Shown: piece after piece, positions 21,921 to 37,330 of the stretch
Position numbering within the stretch: the first letter of the stretch is position 1
How the letters are laid out: every line of letters begins with the position of its first letter
NCBI GenBank assembly: GCA_050084515.1
Contig: CM114272.1
Coordinates: forward strand, 2,170,001-2,234,000
Origin: Blasia pusilla
Taxonomy: Eukaryota > Marchantiophyta > Marchantiopsida > Blasiales
Direction of reading: 5' to 3'
DNA length: 64,000 bases
Made by a program: the position numbers and the translations under genes
Notes under the pieces: generated by a model
The model's input: the letters and a program-made list of their open reading frames with translations, nothing else
What the model was told of the DNA's origin: nothing
Database searches by the model: none

Positions 21921-22622
21921 ATAAACTGACGAACTGAATCGGAAGTTCTCAATTTCTAGCGGCCGGCGTAACCCCGTTCTCCCCGGACATTATTGCAGAC
22001 TAGATGTCCTATAAGCTAGGCCGACCAGTAGGCACCATTGTAAACACTAGTTCTAGAGGAAGGCAGCCGGTAAAATACTTCAAATTTTACGGGCTGGCAC
22101 TATAAAGGCCCGGTTCTAGGCGCCCGTAGGTAGGCAAACGCGCTGGCCAGTTGACCAGTTTTGATGTTGGTTGTACGTCGACTCCAGAACGTGTGGTCAA
22201 TGTGTGCTTTGAGTTGGTGGGTCGTAAAGCAGTGTGCTATGAACTGGTCTATAATCGCCTACAAGAGCTCCTGAGTTTGTGGGCGGTTTCACTTGGAGTC
22301 TTGAAGACCTGAAGTACAGGTCTCCTACTCCAGTTGACGACCGTAGCTCGCCCTCGTTTTAGGAGTTCCCTAGGAATAACATCATCCAAAATGCGTAGTC
22401 ACAGTATCAGAGTCTAATATTACTGATTCACGGTTATTTCCTGCAGGAGAGCACTCCGAACATCCCCTTGTAATGGCTATGCTATCCCCGGGCCATATTT
22501 GTACCTTGTGACTTCGTTCTAAGTTACTACCGAATACCCTGACCAACACAACCACCCAGAGCCTGCTCAACTTCTTACGCCCAATGTGGGACCAAAGCAC
22601 CAAAACTCCATAATGGAAGCTT

Positions 22623-22712
22623 GTCAGGGTCTTGAGCTCACCGGTACATTATCACCAATGTCATCTCCTTGTGGCGTCGGTGATAATTTACCGGTGAACT
22701 CAAGACCCTGAC
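22623..22712. repeat. Hairpin downstream of RPN11 (34 bp arms, 22 nt loop)
   Basis: Arms 22623-22656 and 22679-22712 pair over 34 bp with two mismatches. It lies about 210 bp downstream of the RPN11 stop codon and could fall within its 3' UTR. The ~90 nt length fits a young plant microRNA locus or a tiny foldback element; nothing in the sequence decides between them. Confidence 0.8.
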
Positions 22713-22924
22713 TACCCCACTGAAGCCATTATCTAAATCTTTTTCAGTCACATATTTGGCGATAGAAGCCTCTAAATATGTGTACACAAGAGTAGCAGAC
22801 ATTAGAGAATTTGTCAAATGGCACATGTTACAGAGGGTCATCATTTCAAGAGGAATCAAATAGCCACGTCACAGTGAACAATGTTGAAAAATGAGCTGAC
22901 AATAGGGAATCTGCTAAGGACAAG

Positions 22925-25698
<2,774 letters not shown>

Positions 25699-25759
25699 GA
25701 TTCCCCAAACTTCCCAAACTTCGCCCGCTTCTCGCACACAATCACAAACGTTCACCGCT

Positions 25760-26845
25760 TTCTCGCAATTGCAATCTGCTCAGATCCCTGCAACAATCTG
25801 CCTCCGTCCTACAATTGCTCGACCATTTGAAACCGGCACCAGAATATGGTTGCAGTTTTCCTTCTCGTCTCGTGCGAATCTCGCCGAGTGCCCCTCCTTA
25901 ACTTTAACGGGCCTTGTAAACTTGGACGCTAAGAAATATTGGACTTAACTTAAAGAAACGCATTTATTTATTTTAAATAAATAGATCAGTATGGCCCGGA
26001 TTATTTTAGGAGTTCTTTTTTATTTTTTGGGGTTGGTAAGAGAAAAGTGAGTGGAGAAGGAAATAAAAATTTTTTAAACTAGGGGGACACATAAGAAAAA
26101 TGATGATGGTACACACATTAAAACAAGTGGATAGAAATACTAATACAATATGGGAAATACTAACATGGAATAAAAGATACTAACACATAAAGGAAAGAGG
26201 TATTTGCTTAAGTGGCCCCCTCCCCCCTACTTTCCTGGATTAGTGGCCTCTCCTAAAATTTCTTGCTTGAGTGGTCCCTTGACCTGCAATACCCCATGGA
26301 CAACATTATGATTACGCAAGGGTCTAGTAACGGCTCTAGTAGGGCTTCTATGCCACAGTCCACATAGTTGAAGTGGTACTAGGCAATCTGGCGGGAAATC
26401 CGTTTGTAGAGCATGAGGAAGGATTCAAAGGGTTTTCAAACAGGCACATCATCTTGCAAGACTTCAGCCTTGATCAGCTTCCTTCACTTGATCTTCTATT
26501 TTGGACCGTTTTCAGATACACGCGGGCGCATAACCTGAGGGCACTTAAGAACTTGAGAGGATACAAAGTTGCAATGTTGCACCAACAACACAGGAGACAT
26601 GTTTCAACGTTGGCTAATTTAGATAGGGAAAGGCAATCCAATTTCGAATTCCCCCTGGTGAGGATGAGTATGAGGTTGGTGCAACTTCTTACGAATGAGT
26701 CTCGGCGTTACACATATCCTCCGTGCGCATCTGTTGGTAATAGTCGTTGTGGTACATGCAGTAGAATTATAGAACCTTGAAGAGATATTAGAGGTTACAC
26801 TGACCACGTTTGCAGTGAGCACAAATTTATTTAGAGGTGGAATTT
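25760..26845. other. RPN11 upstream region and unassigned DNA
   Basis: The first ~150 bp probably hold the RPN11 leader and promoter. A 135-codon open frame at 26373-26780 (+) ends in a Cys-rich SRCGTCSRII segment. This recalls Penelope-like element cysteine motifs only vaguely, so I do not assign it. Nothing else was recognised. Confidence 0.35.
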
Positions 26846-27025
26846 TTTTCTACGATGTATAGAGTTGGATGGAATGGATATTATGTCTCACAATCTAGAA
26901 GATCTCTTGGTGATTATCAAACTTGGTGACTTCAGTAATACTATTAGGGCCTTATTAGCCTTTTTTTCAACGATGTATAGAATTGGATGGCATGGATATT
27001 ATGTCTCACAATCTGCAAGATCTCC
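26846..27025 (+). repeat. Tandem duplication of about 118 bp period
   Basis: Two copies share ACGATGTATAGA, then GATATTATGTCTCACAATCT, then AAGATCTC, beginning near 26846 and 26964. Confidence 0.75.
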
Positions 27026-27451
27026 TTAATATATTTTTGGCAAGGTGGTGATGTCCTCAAAGGCTTGACCGCTGCAAAGTTATATCCTATGAGTATAGAC
27101 GACCAAGTTTCACATTTCAAGTGACAAATTTTTTTGTGAACGTTGCTTGTGGAGCATAAACTCAGAGCCTTAGAAAGTGTTGTTCATGGAGCTAGGAGAC
27201 ATTCACTCTTAGGGTCGATCTCCCTTCCACCAATATTAAACATCAAGGATTCATTCCACCATGCCAATTTCAAGACCTTTGTTGTACTTCTGCAAGAGTA
27301 TATCTTGAACATGTGACACCTCATTTGAATATCAACGAATCTTTGTAGACGGCGGATAACACCTCTTTGAGACTTTTGTCTACAGAAGGCTAATAGTATG
27401 TCCCACAATTTGCAAGAAGTCTAATAAGGCCCTAATAGTATTACTAAAGTC
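26928..27451. repeat. Inverted repeat, 31 bp arms 462 bp apart
   Basis: 26928-26958 and 27421-27451 are reverse complements with one mismatch, sharing TACTATTAGGGCCTTATTAG. The interior has no recognisable gene. Confidence 0.75.
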
Positions 27452-27789
27452 CGCTCTCAAAAGAGAAGATTCAATGTAGGTTTTCTCATCTCTATGGTGT
27501 GATTCGGATGGCTTGGGTTCAAAAAAACTTGAAGTTGTAAGGGATGACCATGAATTTTTATTTCCGGTATGTAATGTGTAAAGATCGGCGACTATTCTCT
27601 ACCACATCATGATTTTCATTGCGAAGAATTGGTATTGTTTGCATTTATTGTCCAAATGTCGGCCATTGTTCTCTATGTCGGAGGCTATTGTAAAGTTCTC
27701 GGTGGCTTTTTTCTAATGAACGTACTATCGCACAAATCTTGATTTGCATTGCAAAAGGGCCATGTCATGAAACCACGAAATTAGCCTAG

Positions 27790-28380
27790 GAATAATGTGA
27801 TTAGCAGCCACCTCCCTCTAGTTAGCGGCCGCCCTCTATTCAGTCGTCGAGGAGTGAGTATTCTTAGCCTCCAATTAGCAATCTATTCCCTCTCATTAGC
27901 AGTCGCTTTGTGTTTTTTCCGCCGAGGAGTGAGTCTTCTCAACTTGTGTTTAGTAGTCGTGTCCCTTTGGTTAGTAGTTGCCATATGTTTAGTTGTCGAG
28001 GAGTGAGTCTTCTAAGCCCGTATTTAGAAACCACCCTATGTTCAGCCACCAATGAGTGAGTGTTCTAAGCATGTATTTAGCAACCGCCCTATGTTTAGCC
28101 GCCGAGGTGTGAGTCTTCTCTACCTGTATTTTTCAGCCACTTCCCTCTAGCTAGTAGTCGCCTTGTGTTTACCCACCGAGAAGTGAGACTTATCAGTATA
28201 TATTGGGAAGTCGCCCTATATTCAATCATCAAGGAGTGAGTGTTGTGAGTTTGTATTTAGCAATTTCTTCCCTCTGGTTAGCAGACGCCCTATGTTTAGT
28301 CTTCGGCTCGTGAAATATGGCTAAATAGCTGCCAAAGTGCAAATAACCGACGGATTGTAAATAGCCAAAAATTTGGAAAT
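27790..28380 (+). repeat. Degenerate tandem repeat block 1
   Basis: Units of roughly 55-75 bp recur with words such as GCCGAGGAGTGAGTCTTCT and TGTATTTAGCA. The part from about 28030 on is repeated in the same order at 29400-29750. Confidence 0.75.
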
Positions 28381-29399
28381 TGTCGTGCGCCAACTCTCCT
28401 TGAACGTTAATCTTGTTGTTGTGGAAGCGTGCGTTCGGTAGGTCACGCTCTCAACGTTTATCTGCATCCAACCACACACTCTAGTTAGTCGGGTCTTGGA
28501 TCAATCAGCGAGCCAACTTTCTGAGTTCTCGTCTCGGTCTCTCATCAAGCTCGACCTTCCTAGTTTCACGGTTTACAATCCGGGCAAGTCTCGAAAGACT
28601 TGGGATAAACTTTCTGGTCGGTTCAAGAACCTCAAACGACGTTTCGCGCCTAACGGTTCTCACTGTTAAATGGACATCCAATGAGTCCCTAACCGAGACT
28701 CGCACGAAGTGAATCTCGGGTTGGAATCCAAGTGTGGTGTACAAAGTCCACTTCCTTTGATCAGGTTTGGGTTTCGAGTTCCAACGCCAAACTCTCGTTC
28801 CATCTCGTGCCTCTAAGACGCCGTTTGGCGTTCAAAGTGGGGATTCATGTTCCAAGACATCTTGGAGAGACTCCTCCTTACTAGTACTTCTGGAGATCTC
28901 CGGGGTCCCCCTACCTTTAGGGAAAGACACCCGGGCCTCTCAAATTGGCCCTCAACCCGATTGCTCTCATAGTTTCTTTTTGCCAATATCTCAGTCTGTA
29001 CTCATGCGTTTTCTAAGATCTATAGTGCGTTGGAAGCGTCTCAAGATAAGCTTTCCAACGCATCCTTATTTTTTCCAAACTCATCTTGGGGATAAACGTT
29101 ATGGTCCAAAACACAGTCAAATTCCCCAAACACTAGTTGTGTTCTAAAACTGGTTCTCACCTCCTTGGCAACCAACCTTCCAAGACTCAACACATCTCAA
29201 GTCTTGGCTCGCGTTTGGTCTAGGTTTCCTAGTCGCGACCACTAATGCACAAAATGCACAACTCTGTTCCGCGTTTCGTCTCTTGGACTTTTCCAAGAGA
29301 CCTTTCCAAAAGCCTCTCCAAAGTGCAAACATCGCATCGTGAGTCCACTTGAGTTCTGATGTTCCGCTTGGCGCCTATTTGGTGTTGTTTGGTTATGAG
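28381..29399. other. Distinct ~1 kb segment between two related repeat blocks
   Basis: This segment has a higher GC content than its flanks and does not share the tandem units. A 126-codon plus-strand frame at 28767-29147 and two minus-strand frames lack recognisable domains. It may be an insertion that split the repeat array, or the interior of a non-autonomous element whose direct repeats are the flanking blocks. Confidence 0.4.
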
Positions 29400-29990
29400 G
29401 GTCGCTGTATGTTAAGCCGCCAATGAGTGAGTGTTCTAAGCCTGTATTTAGCAATCGCCCTGTGTTTAGCCGCCAAGGTGTGAGTCTTCTCAACATGTAT
29501 TTTTCAACCACTTCCCTCTAGCTAGTAGTCGCTTGTGTTTATTCACAGAGGTGTGAGACTTATGAACATATATTGGGAATCTTCCCTATATTCAATCACC
29601 AAGGAGTGATTTTTGTGAGCCTGTATTTAGCAATTGCTTCCCTTTGGTTAGCAGACACCCTATATTTAGTCGTCGGCCCGTGAAATATGGCTAGGTAGCC
29701 GCCAAAGTGCAAATAGCCGGCGGATTGTAAATAGCCGACGATTTGGAAATAGCCGCAAACCCATGGAATTGCATATGGCTAAAGAGCCGCAAATTTGGAA
29801 ATAGCCTCAAAGAAAAGGAAAAGCATATCGCTAACTAGCCTCCGGAGGGCAAATAGTTGGCGTATTGTAAATAGCTGCCAAGCAAAGCTCGAGAAGCAAA
29901 GGAGTAGTGTATGGCTAAATAGCCCTCGAAGTGAAAATAGTTGGAGAATTGTAAATAGCCATAGAGGAAAGGAATAGCATATAGAGTATC
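29400..29990 (+). repeat. Degenerate tandem repeat block 2
   Basis: The first ~350 bp repeats 28030-28380 in order. The remainder is a second tandem series built on AAATAGCC words (for example GGCTAAATAGCC and TTGTAAATAGCC). Confidence 0.75.
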
Positions 29991-32900
29991 ATCCAACATA
30001 GGAATAGTATATGGCCTCCAAAAAAACCCTACATACATTGGTAAAACCAACATGTCAAATACATCAAAGCATGAAGGTTCATGGCATTGAGAAATTGGTC
30101 ATACATTGTGCTAATAAAGCACCTTGTGATATTCACAAGATTTTATTCCACCTTTTGACCTATAGAATCCAATCTTTGCAAGTTTATAATAGCTACTAGA
30201 GCCTTAGATAAAGATGAGGCCTCATCCAAGCTTGCCGAGGGCACACCTAACATAATCAAAAGATCAAGAATGAACATGGAATTCCTTGACACAGATTTTT
30301 GCAAGGTTGCCACTCTACGCAATGCCTCCTCCCACCCACTCTTGTTATCATATCATGATACTCCTAACTTCTTGAGGAGCTCTACTCTTTTAGAGATTAG
30401 ACTTGTGTGCATGTATTCCTAAACTTCCACGTATTTGTCTACTCTAGCTGACATGCCTTCAGACAGATGGAGCTTATCCTCCCAACACTCCAAATGCATG
30501 ACATGTTCTGTTGGCATTCCCGAGTGATTTATCCATAATTGGCTAATTCTCTTGTTGTTGAGAAAGCCTCCCAGTGCAAAGGTCGGCTCCTCTTGTGGTA
30601 CTTCATTGTGACCTTCTCCCACTACTCCCTGGATGCAAGAAGTACAGGATGGACATATTAGTAATACATATATGTCAATTTGAGAGTAGGAATCGGGCTT
30701 CGAACAGTAGTGGGGACAGATTATCCAATGGTTAGTGAAGGGGAATTTGAGGAAAAAACTGGGTGCGAGTGTTGGAAGAATAGTTGTTGACATAGTAGGT
30801 AAGAAGCCTTCTCTTCTACATTCTTCTCCATACTCAAGTAAGTGCACGCATTAGCCGCTAGGGAACGCTATTGCAAGCACAAGAACATTCAAAATGGATT
30901 ACTTGCAAAATTTACCTCTCTTGGTTGTTACACATCTTCTCTTCCTTGCTAACTTGTATCCTCAACATTAGCTACCAAGCCATCTTCACTTTAGCATTTC
31001 TATTGGGAAGCACCTCAGAGTGGTCATATTGATTGGGCTTTTGCCCGCATGTGATTCAACCACCGCGTGGAGACCTCTGTCTACACATAGGTGTCCACAT
31101 GGTATACAAACTCTATATGGTCGGGCTCAAGGGGCTAACCAAATGCACCTTCTTGTCATGCTCCCCTGCTTCATTCTCTGCCAAATGAACCACGAGCCAA
31201 TCGGAGTTCTCAACTACCTTGTTCTCTCCAATATTCAATTCTTCCGTGATGCCCTTCTGGACCTCATCTATCACCTTGTGTGTATCGATCACACCCACCT
31301 CATAGATAGCTTCCCCTTGGAAGACCCCAATGGTGGCTTCCTTGCCGCCTTTATTGTCTTCTAATGTTATACGGAGGCCATAAATCTCATCCTCAACAAT
31401 GAGATATCTCTCATGGGTAGGCTCTACTATTGTGATACCCAACCGTGAAATCGCCAACTTTGCACATCGAGGTCGGCTAGGTGCGATCAGATTCCGCAAC
31501 ACCCATAAAATTTGCAAAGAATATCATCATCCTCTCTTCAAAATTTACTCCTCATTAAGCAATGACTAAGTGACATATTTAGAGCTGAAGGAAGGCATGA
31601 AACCTATTCATAGTATCGCATGAGTATACAAGTTTATGTATGCAAAAGTAACGTGATTTGGTCTTCATTCTTAATAATTTGACAGTTTGCTCTCTTGGAA
31701 AATCTTGGATTCACCTTGTAAATGCTGCAAAAATGACCATCCAATAATGAGCATTTATAAATAATGTCAAACATGTTGACATTCAAAATTCACAGCGTGA
31801 GGGTGGCTTATAATACTTACATTTGGACTTGAAGTTGCATCATTAATGGGCAATGTTGTAGAATCATCCTCCTCCTTGATGTTTGTTGCAAATGTAGTGG
31901 TCACCATAGTATACACATTTGAAGCCCAAAATCACAAATTTCATTTTTTTATGTGAAGATCATAAGTTAAGTGCTTTACCACCACCTTGTAATTAGCCGC
32001 GGGCTTTATGGCTATCAATCGAATCTTGAACTAGCCGTCGGGCCTGATATTAGCCTATGTATCAGTTAGAGAGGCCATACACAAGCGCCTACAAGAGTGT
32101 GTGAATAGACACCAACTTGAATGAAACCCATCCTAGATAGTAGCCTCACCTCTTTTTTTCCACAGATTTGGGCCGGGACTTGGGAGCCTCCTTCTTCGAT
32201 TGGGAATGCTCCTTCCTACCTGCATCAAAGGAACTTTTTTTCCTTGATACTTTTCTCATAGCAATTAGGTCATCGGTGTCATCAAAAGGTATTGGCTTCC
32301 GTATTGAGTCTTTGGCATATATCTTTAATTTGATGTATAATCGCCCATTTTTTTGTCTTTCTTGTCGTACACCTTTGTAGTTTCTCCTACATTTTTTTTC
32401 TTCCAAGGATTCTTGGTCTCGGTTGATAGTGACCTAGAGACCTTCCGCCTCTTGTAACCTTATGCATTTGCCAAAACTTCAGCATGTTTCATTTTTTGAT
32501 CATAAACTAGTCGGGCCTTTGCTACATTCACCTCATATGACAACAGATCATCACCATGCCTGAAGACAATGCTCAAATTGACTCCAACCCTACTTTCTCT
32601 TACGTTCTCCTTCTTTGCCCGTGGTCAGAGAACTTTCTTTATATCAAACATAAGCTTCCTAGTCACTAAGTCTTGGGAAGTCACGCGATTGGGAAGGGAT
32701 CCCGCTAGATTGGACGGCCACTAGGTCACTACCAATCGAGGTTGTCCAATCCAGCGGAACCCTTCCCAAGCGCGGCATGCCATATACAACATGCTTGCAG
32801 GTACACACTCAAGGTTTGCTTTAATATGAAAGCAACCATTTAGGTATAACAAAAGTACCTGAACGCTCTCCGACACAACACACCCTAAGTTGTAACCATG

Positions 32901-33894
32901 GCTATTTTTCTCCAACTTGGTAAGGTACTTTGAATATATTCTTGGCTCCTCTTGATTTGTGTGTTACCGCTCCATGGATAAAAATGAGCCTAGGTGGTTG
33001 AATTGGAAGGCCAATGCTATAAGTTTCAGAGACACACATAGGGCATATTGTGACATGGTATGCCCATGCTTTGTCTAAGCATCCCCTGGTGAGGGTTGGT
33101 GTTGAATATGCTCAAAATTTGTATTACTAGATCCTTGTCACATTACGTCCAATCCACCTCCCACACCCTGATGATACCCATCTTCTTATCCACATTCTCA
33201 TCCAACGTAGCAAAGTTGGTTTGAAAAAGAACATCTTCAAGTGGAAATCCTTCTTCCATAGTCACCTTGCAGCAAACAGAAACATTCAAAACAATTTGAA
33301 TAGTGAGAATTGAGCTATGTCTCTCACTTTCTTTCACCAAGATTCAATGGAAGACTGACCGGAAATAATTTGGAGAGTAGCATGAATCCCTCTACTTTAT
33401 AGCAACTCTCAAGACTCGTCATGATCAAGAATCAATGGAAGATTTTATTTAGAATTCCATGAAAAAATTAACCAGATACAGGCATTTCAAGACAAGCCCC
33501 TCGGCATGGATATCCATTGAGAGTCTCAACATGCATATTATGTGTCTAAATATGAATACCCCATGTTGGGCTCAATCAACGGCTAAGTGTCATATAGAAA
33601 ATAATTGTAAATTTCACTTTTAGTTATATTTCTAAGTTCCATGTATTATAACATGCTATAAATCCTAAAGAGTAAATAGGCTCCGCACAAGAACACATAA
33701 GCGTGATGTCAAAAAGTATAACATGTATATTTACAAAAATAAATGTCGGTATATGATTATTGTAACTAGGTGCTGGATGGATCTAGCAAGAACTCTCATT
33801 GTATGAAAGATGTTGCAAAAAATTACCGATCAACCCACAAGAAAATGGTATTGCCTTCCATCAATTCCCGGCCTCAATCACTCGAGCACGGCCT
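29991..33894. other. Unassigned region with minus-strand open frames
   Basis: Minus-strand frames at 30419-30847, 31113-31517, 32146-32406 (Lys/Arg-rich) and 32721-32915 might be pieces of one decayed gene or transposon. I recognise no domain and cannot join them. No plus-strand gene is supported. Confidence 0.3.
32689..32769. repeat. Hairpin, about 27 bp arms and 28 nt loop
   Basis: 32689-32715 and 32744-32769 pair with three differences, one being a single-base indel. Shared words are TTGGGAAGGG and GATTGGAC. Confidence 0.8.
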
Positions 33895-34730
33895 TATTGA
33901 GCGACATTCCTGGTCTCAGTTTTAAATGTCTATAGCAACAAAATCCATGTGCTGCAAACCACTAAAGTGACACAAAAAACTCAAGAAAGCCCACAAGCCA
34001 ACAATAATTTCAATGATAATTGCATGGAGATGAGAAATCTATTACACAGTGTACATGTAGTAGTAGCAAGAAATTGAGTTTACAATTGAATCTCGCCCCC
34101 AACGATTCAATCGTGCCAACAATATGGGCCCGGCTAATCCCCTACAAGTATCAAATGCAGTGCCTATTTTGGTTGGATGGCAAGACTACCAATTTTGATA
34201 TATAGATAACTCGACGCCTCAAGCACTCAAGAACCGCCTCGTTAATCCACATTTATGCTCTCAAATTTCAATGTCTGCAGCAAGAGAAATCATGTGCTAC
34301 AAATCACCAAGGTGACATGGAAAACTCACAAAATCCCACAAGACAACCACAATTTCAATGATAATTGCACAAAGATGAATAAATTGTTACTTTTTGTACT
34401 TGTAGTAATAGTAGGAAATTGAGTTTCCAATGAAATCCTATCCCAAAACTCATTTGGATTGGATTCATGTTCATCATGAGGAATGCTTGGTGGGTCTACA
34501 AGCACGGTCAACAATGTGACAAGCACAATCAGCAAGATCCATCAATGGAGGACCGCCGTATCCCCTCCAAAGTCTACCTACAATAGTCGCCATGAGCTGG
34601 CCTCCAAGCACGGTCGACAATATGGCAAGCATAATAAGAAAATTTAATCATAGCCAACAATGGAGGCCCAACATATCCCCTCCAAAGTCTAGCTAGAATA
34701 GCCTTTGTGAGCGGGTCTGTAAGTGCGGTA
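33895..34730 (+). repeat. Degenerate tandem duplications
   Basis: 33940-34090 and 34265-34430 are related copies (shared AATTTCAATGATAATTGCA and GAAATTGAGTTT). 34495-34605 and 34606-34720 form a second tandem pair sharing TATCCCCTCCAAAGTCTA. No coding potential was recognised. Confidence 0.7.
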
Positions 34731-34759
34731 AAAAATGTTTTCACAAAAATCAGCAAAAG

Positions 34760-35640
34760 GGCATGAACAACAACCGTTGGGCACTCTTACAAGCTTGACC
34801 ATGAATCTTTCAAGAGTATTCTAAAGTAAAGAAGACGCTAACGGACCCTAAGTGACAATAGAGGCACATCCCCGAATCTGCATCCCCTATTCATTATGAA
34901 ACATTCATTTGCAAGGAAAAATTTGAAAATAATAACCTTAGGATATGGCCTTAAATGTGACAGAAATTGTGAGTAACAATGACATAAACAATAGCCGCTT
35001 GATCTTGTGCATTCAATGAAGCGTGTCCTAGAGCAGAATGCAAACAAAGAGACCAAAAACACCTGCATCTGGTTGATCCTCCCATCCAAGTCCTATCCAC
35101 ATTTGCAAATTATGGATCTATACGCCAAGGTCCAAGTCACATCTGCATCCAAAATCCAGAAGAGATGGTAAATGATTAATCAAATGAAAAGGAATAACCG
35201 CCGGGTGCAGTCCTTCATATGCCATGCAGAATCTAAAACAACTATCAAGACAAAATAGCCGCTTGATCCCAAGATATAGTTAACTTCCAGGTGCAGTTCA
35301 AAATATTGCAATAACAGTAAGAATCCACGAAATAAATTATGCCATGTATGGTCCTCAATGTTACAAGAAGAATAAGCATATACTCTCAAGAAACAATAGC
35401 CGCTTGATCTCGATAACCAATGGGTGGATCCAAAATGTCACAAGAAAAATAAGAATCCATAAACAAATTATCGTCGAGTGCGCACAAGAATATAAGAAGA
35501 AGAATGAGTATCATGAAACAATAGTCATTGGGCACTCAATCAAGCGCATCCTAAATCACAGTGCAAACATGGAGCATTTTCATCCTAGCCGCACTTGCAA
35601 ATTATGCACTTCTGTACCAACATCCTAGCCGGCCCTCCAT
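34760..35640 (+). repeat. Degenerate tandem array with CAATAGCCGCTTGATC words
   Basis: AATAGCCGCTTGATC occurs near 34989, 35259 and 35395, with weaker versions near 34763, 35197 and 35519. This indicates old units of about 130-140 bp. Confidence 0.65.
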
Positions 35641-36640
35641 TCGATCCAACCTTAAATGCACCCACTAAATGTGCGGTGTAGAAGTTGTCAAGAGAATGAA
35701 GCATGCACATGGGCCGGCCAATAGCACTCAAGGTTGTGTTAAGGGCCAGTCAAAGCAATTGAGAAATTCTACGTACAATTGAAGCAACGAATAAGTGAAA
35801 TCCAACCACGAAATTATCCATCAACATAATTGTTCCTAAGATGACATGAACGACTCCCAATTAGGATTTAGCTGTCAGACATTATATACTCACCGACTTC
35901 GTAAATAGAGTTTAGGATACCCAAGTTTGTAGACAAATGTCTACATGTGTATCACTTTCAGATAATGGATAAAGCCTTCTTTTATGATTCGATAGTGTGA
36001 AATTTTGTAGCAAATAATTTTGGTCTTTTAAGATAGCAAATCAACATCACCCCTCTTTTACAAAGCATAACCCTAAATGAGCTTCCATGTATATTTCTAG
36101 TAGGCATTAGCGTGCGGATCTTGTAAAGGTTGTTGTTTACAATGAAATACTAGTAAGGTGTCCATACAATGCACGTGAAATAAAAAAGTGTTTTAAAAAC
36201 TTTTGTTAGTGTATAGCTCGTGAAGGGAAGGGATGAGTGATGTTGTATATAAATTCAATATTTATTTCTTGTTTTCCGTACGATGTTAAATATTTTCTTG
36301 TTGCCCAGTTGCCACGTGTCAAACAGAGAGGTATTTGCAAATAAAGAAGGCACTCTCCCATAATAATATAGATAAAAAACACTAAAGATTTGAGTAGATA
36401 CAATCTACACTAATCTCCTATTGGAAAATGAACATGCAATTGTTTTGTCCCTTGGTTTGACTTAATGGGAAGGGAAAACGTTATTTTAAAATATTTTCAC
36501 ATATTTAAAAAATATTAAGCTTATTATTTTTTACATAAATTTGTTAAAATACTAAGAGAAATCCAATTTTTGTAAGGAAGATCGATGTTGTGTTGTGTGG
36601 ATATGACTAGCGATGTATATGTGCACGAAAAAATTATCTC
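35641..36640. other. AT-rich unassigned DNA
   Basis: No gene recognised. Near 36605-36632 a short segment (AGCGATGTATATGTGCACGAAAA) resembles the end of Gypsy block R2 and may be an LTR scrap. Confidence 0.35.
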
Positions 36641-36649
36641 CTAGGTGGT

Positions 36650-37330
36650 ATTGGGAGTTGATCAACATCTCTTTCAAGCTAGGTTAGCATTTGGAGTTCC
36701 TACGTGGAAAAAATCTGGAGGTTATGATGTTGATTCATCCTCTTCTTCACAAATTTTCTAATGATCTCCTTCCCAAGTTTCTTGAAACTTCACATCTCTA
36801 TCCAATCTTTGGATTATAGAGAACATGTCCTTGCAAGCCAGTCTTATATCCTCCAAATACGAGCTTTTTGGCCTTCTTAATGGATTTTTTTTCTATGCTC
36901 CTCTTTAGTATGTACACAAGTTGGATAACCAAAGACTTTAAGATGGAAGCTATATGGTTATTTTACCACTCCAAGATATTTCATGAAGCACAAGTAGGAC
37001 TTAGATTCTTCATATAGTTTGCAATCTTGGTTGTAGTTGCCCATCAGCTTTTCTTGAGATTTGCATGCGTACAACCCCTTCTCTGATCTAATGGAAATTT
37101 TTTTAGTCTGTATGCTATTTCGTTCTCAGAGGGATTCTCTCTAGTTGTGACATCAAATTCATTTTGTTGCAAAAAAGTAAAATAACTCTTTGTTCATGTA
37201 CTCATTGCCTCCATCTAAGAATTTTTTTTTCACTCTTCTTGATGTTTGTAGCTTCATCATTGCCACAAAGCTCTTGAACTTATCAAGAACCTCATCTTTG
37301 TGTCTCATTAGATATACACAAATTTGTTGT
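36650..37330 (-). pseudogene. Ty1/Copia integrase relic, antisense
   Basis: Minus-strand translation gives, in order, a segment with KDEVLDKFKSFVAMMK and DGGNEYMNKELF (integrase core), then HLKVFGYPTCVHTKEEH (the conserved segment before the Copia integrase tail), then a tail readable in shifted frames. Several stops and frame changes are present. The rest of the element was not found; 37331-39400 may contain unrecognisable remains. Confidence 0.75.

Noticed and set aside
26373-26780. Frame ending in a Cys-rich SRCGTCSRII segment, possibly Penelope-like
   Set aside because: Only a short cysteine pattern is suggestive. No reverse transcriptase or endonuclease motif lies nearby.
32146-32406. 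Lys/Arg-rich minus-strand frame as a possible nuclear protein
   Set aside because: Short, isolated and without a recognisable domain or supporting exon structure.
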